A stretch of DNA of 64,000 nt from Gammaproteobacteria bacterium. Its GTDB lineage: Bacteria; Pseudomonadota; Gammaproteobacteria; Pseudomonadales; Azotimanducaceae. The notes below the pieces were generated by a model, which did no database searches, was not told the origin of the DNA, and saw nothing but the letters and a program-made list of their open reading frames with translations. How positions within the stretch are numbered: position 1 is the first letter of the stretch; the number at the start of each line of letters is the position of its first letter. Of this stretch, positions 63,118 through 64,000 are shown piece by piece. Location of the stretch: NCBI GenBank assembly GCA_026706935.1, contig JAPOXV010000018.1, forward strand, positions 772,176-836,175. The letters run 5' to 3'. Both the position numbers and the translations under genes were made by a program.

Positions 63118-64000
63118 TTAGCCAAGTATTTCAGCCAGCGCTCGCGGTACATCGACACTTTTCCCGACATCCACAGAAACAATTTCAAAAGGGACATCAG
63201 TCCCTGACACCGTCCATCGACGGTGAATGCCTGGGTCACCAAGACGCTCATGCCAAGGATAGAGCAGCACTAATCGACTGGCTTCGTACGCTTGCGAGTA
63301 CGCAAGCATTTGGTAGACGTCCGACTGCGAAACGCCGAGTGAACGTTCGTCCTTTTCATCCAGTACTTTCCACTTAGTGTCAACTACCACATGACTATTC
63401 ACGATGATGTCGGGTCGCAGATTGAATATACCTTTGCGCCTATTCATTAGTGCGAATTCGCTCCTGTGCTGGAGACTCACGCAACTCGCGCCAATCGCTT
63501 TTCTCGCGCACTGCCCGATGAACAGTTCGAATAGATCATTCATCTTGAACAGCAGGGCGATACCCGGATTTGAACCCGCAATAGTGTTTTGCCAGTTTTC
63601 AGTCAGGAACAATCGAGCAAGCTCGTAAATTCGATGATACAGTGTGTTTGTCCGGTCTAGTCGCACACGTTCCTGTAACGGTTGAGAACTGTCGTGTACC
63701 AATTCAAACTTTGTAGACAGTTCGTTTAGAAGACGTTCATTGGAACTACGACGAACTAAGGTCTGAAGCAATTTGACCGTGGCTTTCAATACGCGATTTA
63801 ATGGCGTATCCACGGAAAGTTCATCGAATTGACACGCCAATTGGTCTGCACGTGTGAGGTGCAAAAACATCTGTCGGTTGGTATTCAATTTGCCTCGCAG
63901 AAGTGGGAGATCCTCCTCTCTTTGCCGATAACGGTGAGGCAATCCTCTACGACTTGCCTCGCGCAATCGGTTTGCGAACACGCCGATCAGTATTTCTAGC
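63118..64000 (-). CDS. McrC-like 5-methylcytosine restriction subunit, 5' part cut by window edge
   Basis: The reading frame is open upstream of the first GTG (63981), continuing as LEILIGVFANRL, so the gene runs off the right edge. McrC family pattern: LPLLRGKLNTNRQ near the visible start, SVDTPLNRVLKATVK, and the C-terminal PD-(D/E)XK nuclease core FNLRPDIIVNSHVVVDTKWK (Asp...Asp-x-Lys). In McrBC this subunit cuts DNA once McrB (GTPase) recognises modified cytosine; McrB would be expected upstream, to the right of the window. Converges with the broken ATPase gene, 78 bp apart. Confidence 0.85.
   Translation of the reverse strand, partial: LEILIGVFANRLREASRRGLPHRYRQREEDLPLLRGKLNTNRQMFLHLTRADQLACQFDELSVDTPLNRVLKATVKLLQTLVRRSSNERLLNELSTKFELVHDSSQPLQERVRLDRTNTLYHRIYELARLFLTENWQNTIAGSNPGIALLFKMNDLFELFIGQCARKAIGASCVSLQHRSEFALMNRRKGIFNLRPDIIVNSHVVVDTKWKVLDEKDERSLGVSQSDVYQMLAYSQAYEASRLVLLYPWHERLGDPGIHRRWTVSGTDVPFEIVSVDVGKSVDVPRALAEILG

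Overview
The window reads as a chromosomal segment of a Gram-negative, aerobic, probably gammaproteobacterial heterotroph. The evidence is a cbb3 oxidase subunit, glnS (direct glutaminylation), a LolCDE-like lipoprotein-release ABC system, TusA, MsrB, many lipobox lipoproteins, and moderate GC with dense ATGA/GTGA overlapping operons. The exact lineage cannot be fixed without a database search; two phytanoyl-CoA dioxygenase-like proteins and two ankyrin-repeat proteins are the sort of content common in uncultured marine or host-associated lineages. No rRNA, tRNA, CRISPR array, IS element or prophage was seen.

Layout. 1-8.9 kb (minus strand): end of ccoN, a Yip1-like membrane protein, an enoyl-CoA hydratase, a multi-TM protein with a K+-channel-like pore segment, a DM13 protein, a POT peptide transporter, a serine/threonine dehydratase-like PLP enzyme (apparently with a CTG start) and glnS. 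9-17.5 kb (plus): a transglutaminase-like protein, an MDR oxidoreductase, a heterodimeric ABC exporter, a small hypothetical protein and an ankyrin protein. 17.5-28.5 kb (minus): a split-barrel-like protein, two PhyH dioxygenases, an ankyrin protein, an Asp-box beta-propeller, an NhaC-type antiporter, LolCDE-like genes and an ApbE lipoprotein. 28.6-40.2 kb: mixed metabolic genes (DAACS symporter, enoyl-CoA hydratase, gamma-glutamyltransferase, AlaA-like aminotransferase, VOC protein, msrB, LhgO-like oxidase, GGCT-like protein, tusA), a class II Fic protein with a striking operator-like upstream region, a zeta-toxin-like pair and an aldo/keto reductase-fold protein that has lost its catalytic residues.

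40.4-52.4 kb (plus) is the centre of interest: a tightly overlapping operon encoding a Ser/Pro-rich lipoprotein, a second lipoprotein, a membrane-anchored TPR protein, a membrane-anchored PEGA-repeat protein with a Cys-less formylglycine-generating-enzyme fold, a small secreted acidic protein, a MotA/TolQ/ExbB-like proton-channel protein, a possible actin/Hsp70-fold protein with an FHA-like tail, and two paralogous proteins in which an ExbD-like proton-channel helix (FIDVM / FLDVI) is joined by a coiled coil to a von Willebrand A domain. I infer a proton-motive-force-driven envelope machine that resembles but is not Tol-Pal, Ton, flagellar stator or Zorya. A TPR/TonB-C-like protein precedes it.

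52.5-61.5 kb: a Tat/lipoprotein amine oxidase, two lipoproteins, a nucleotidyltransferase-fold protein, a UvrA paralogue lacking one zinc site, and a four-gene DUF2089 / small membrane protein / YvlB-like / DUF2807 operon with a predicted leaderless promoter. 61.7-64 kb looks like a decaying defence-type region: an AAA/DUF4143 ATPase split by an in-frame TAA, followed by a convergent, window-truncated McrC-like nuclease.
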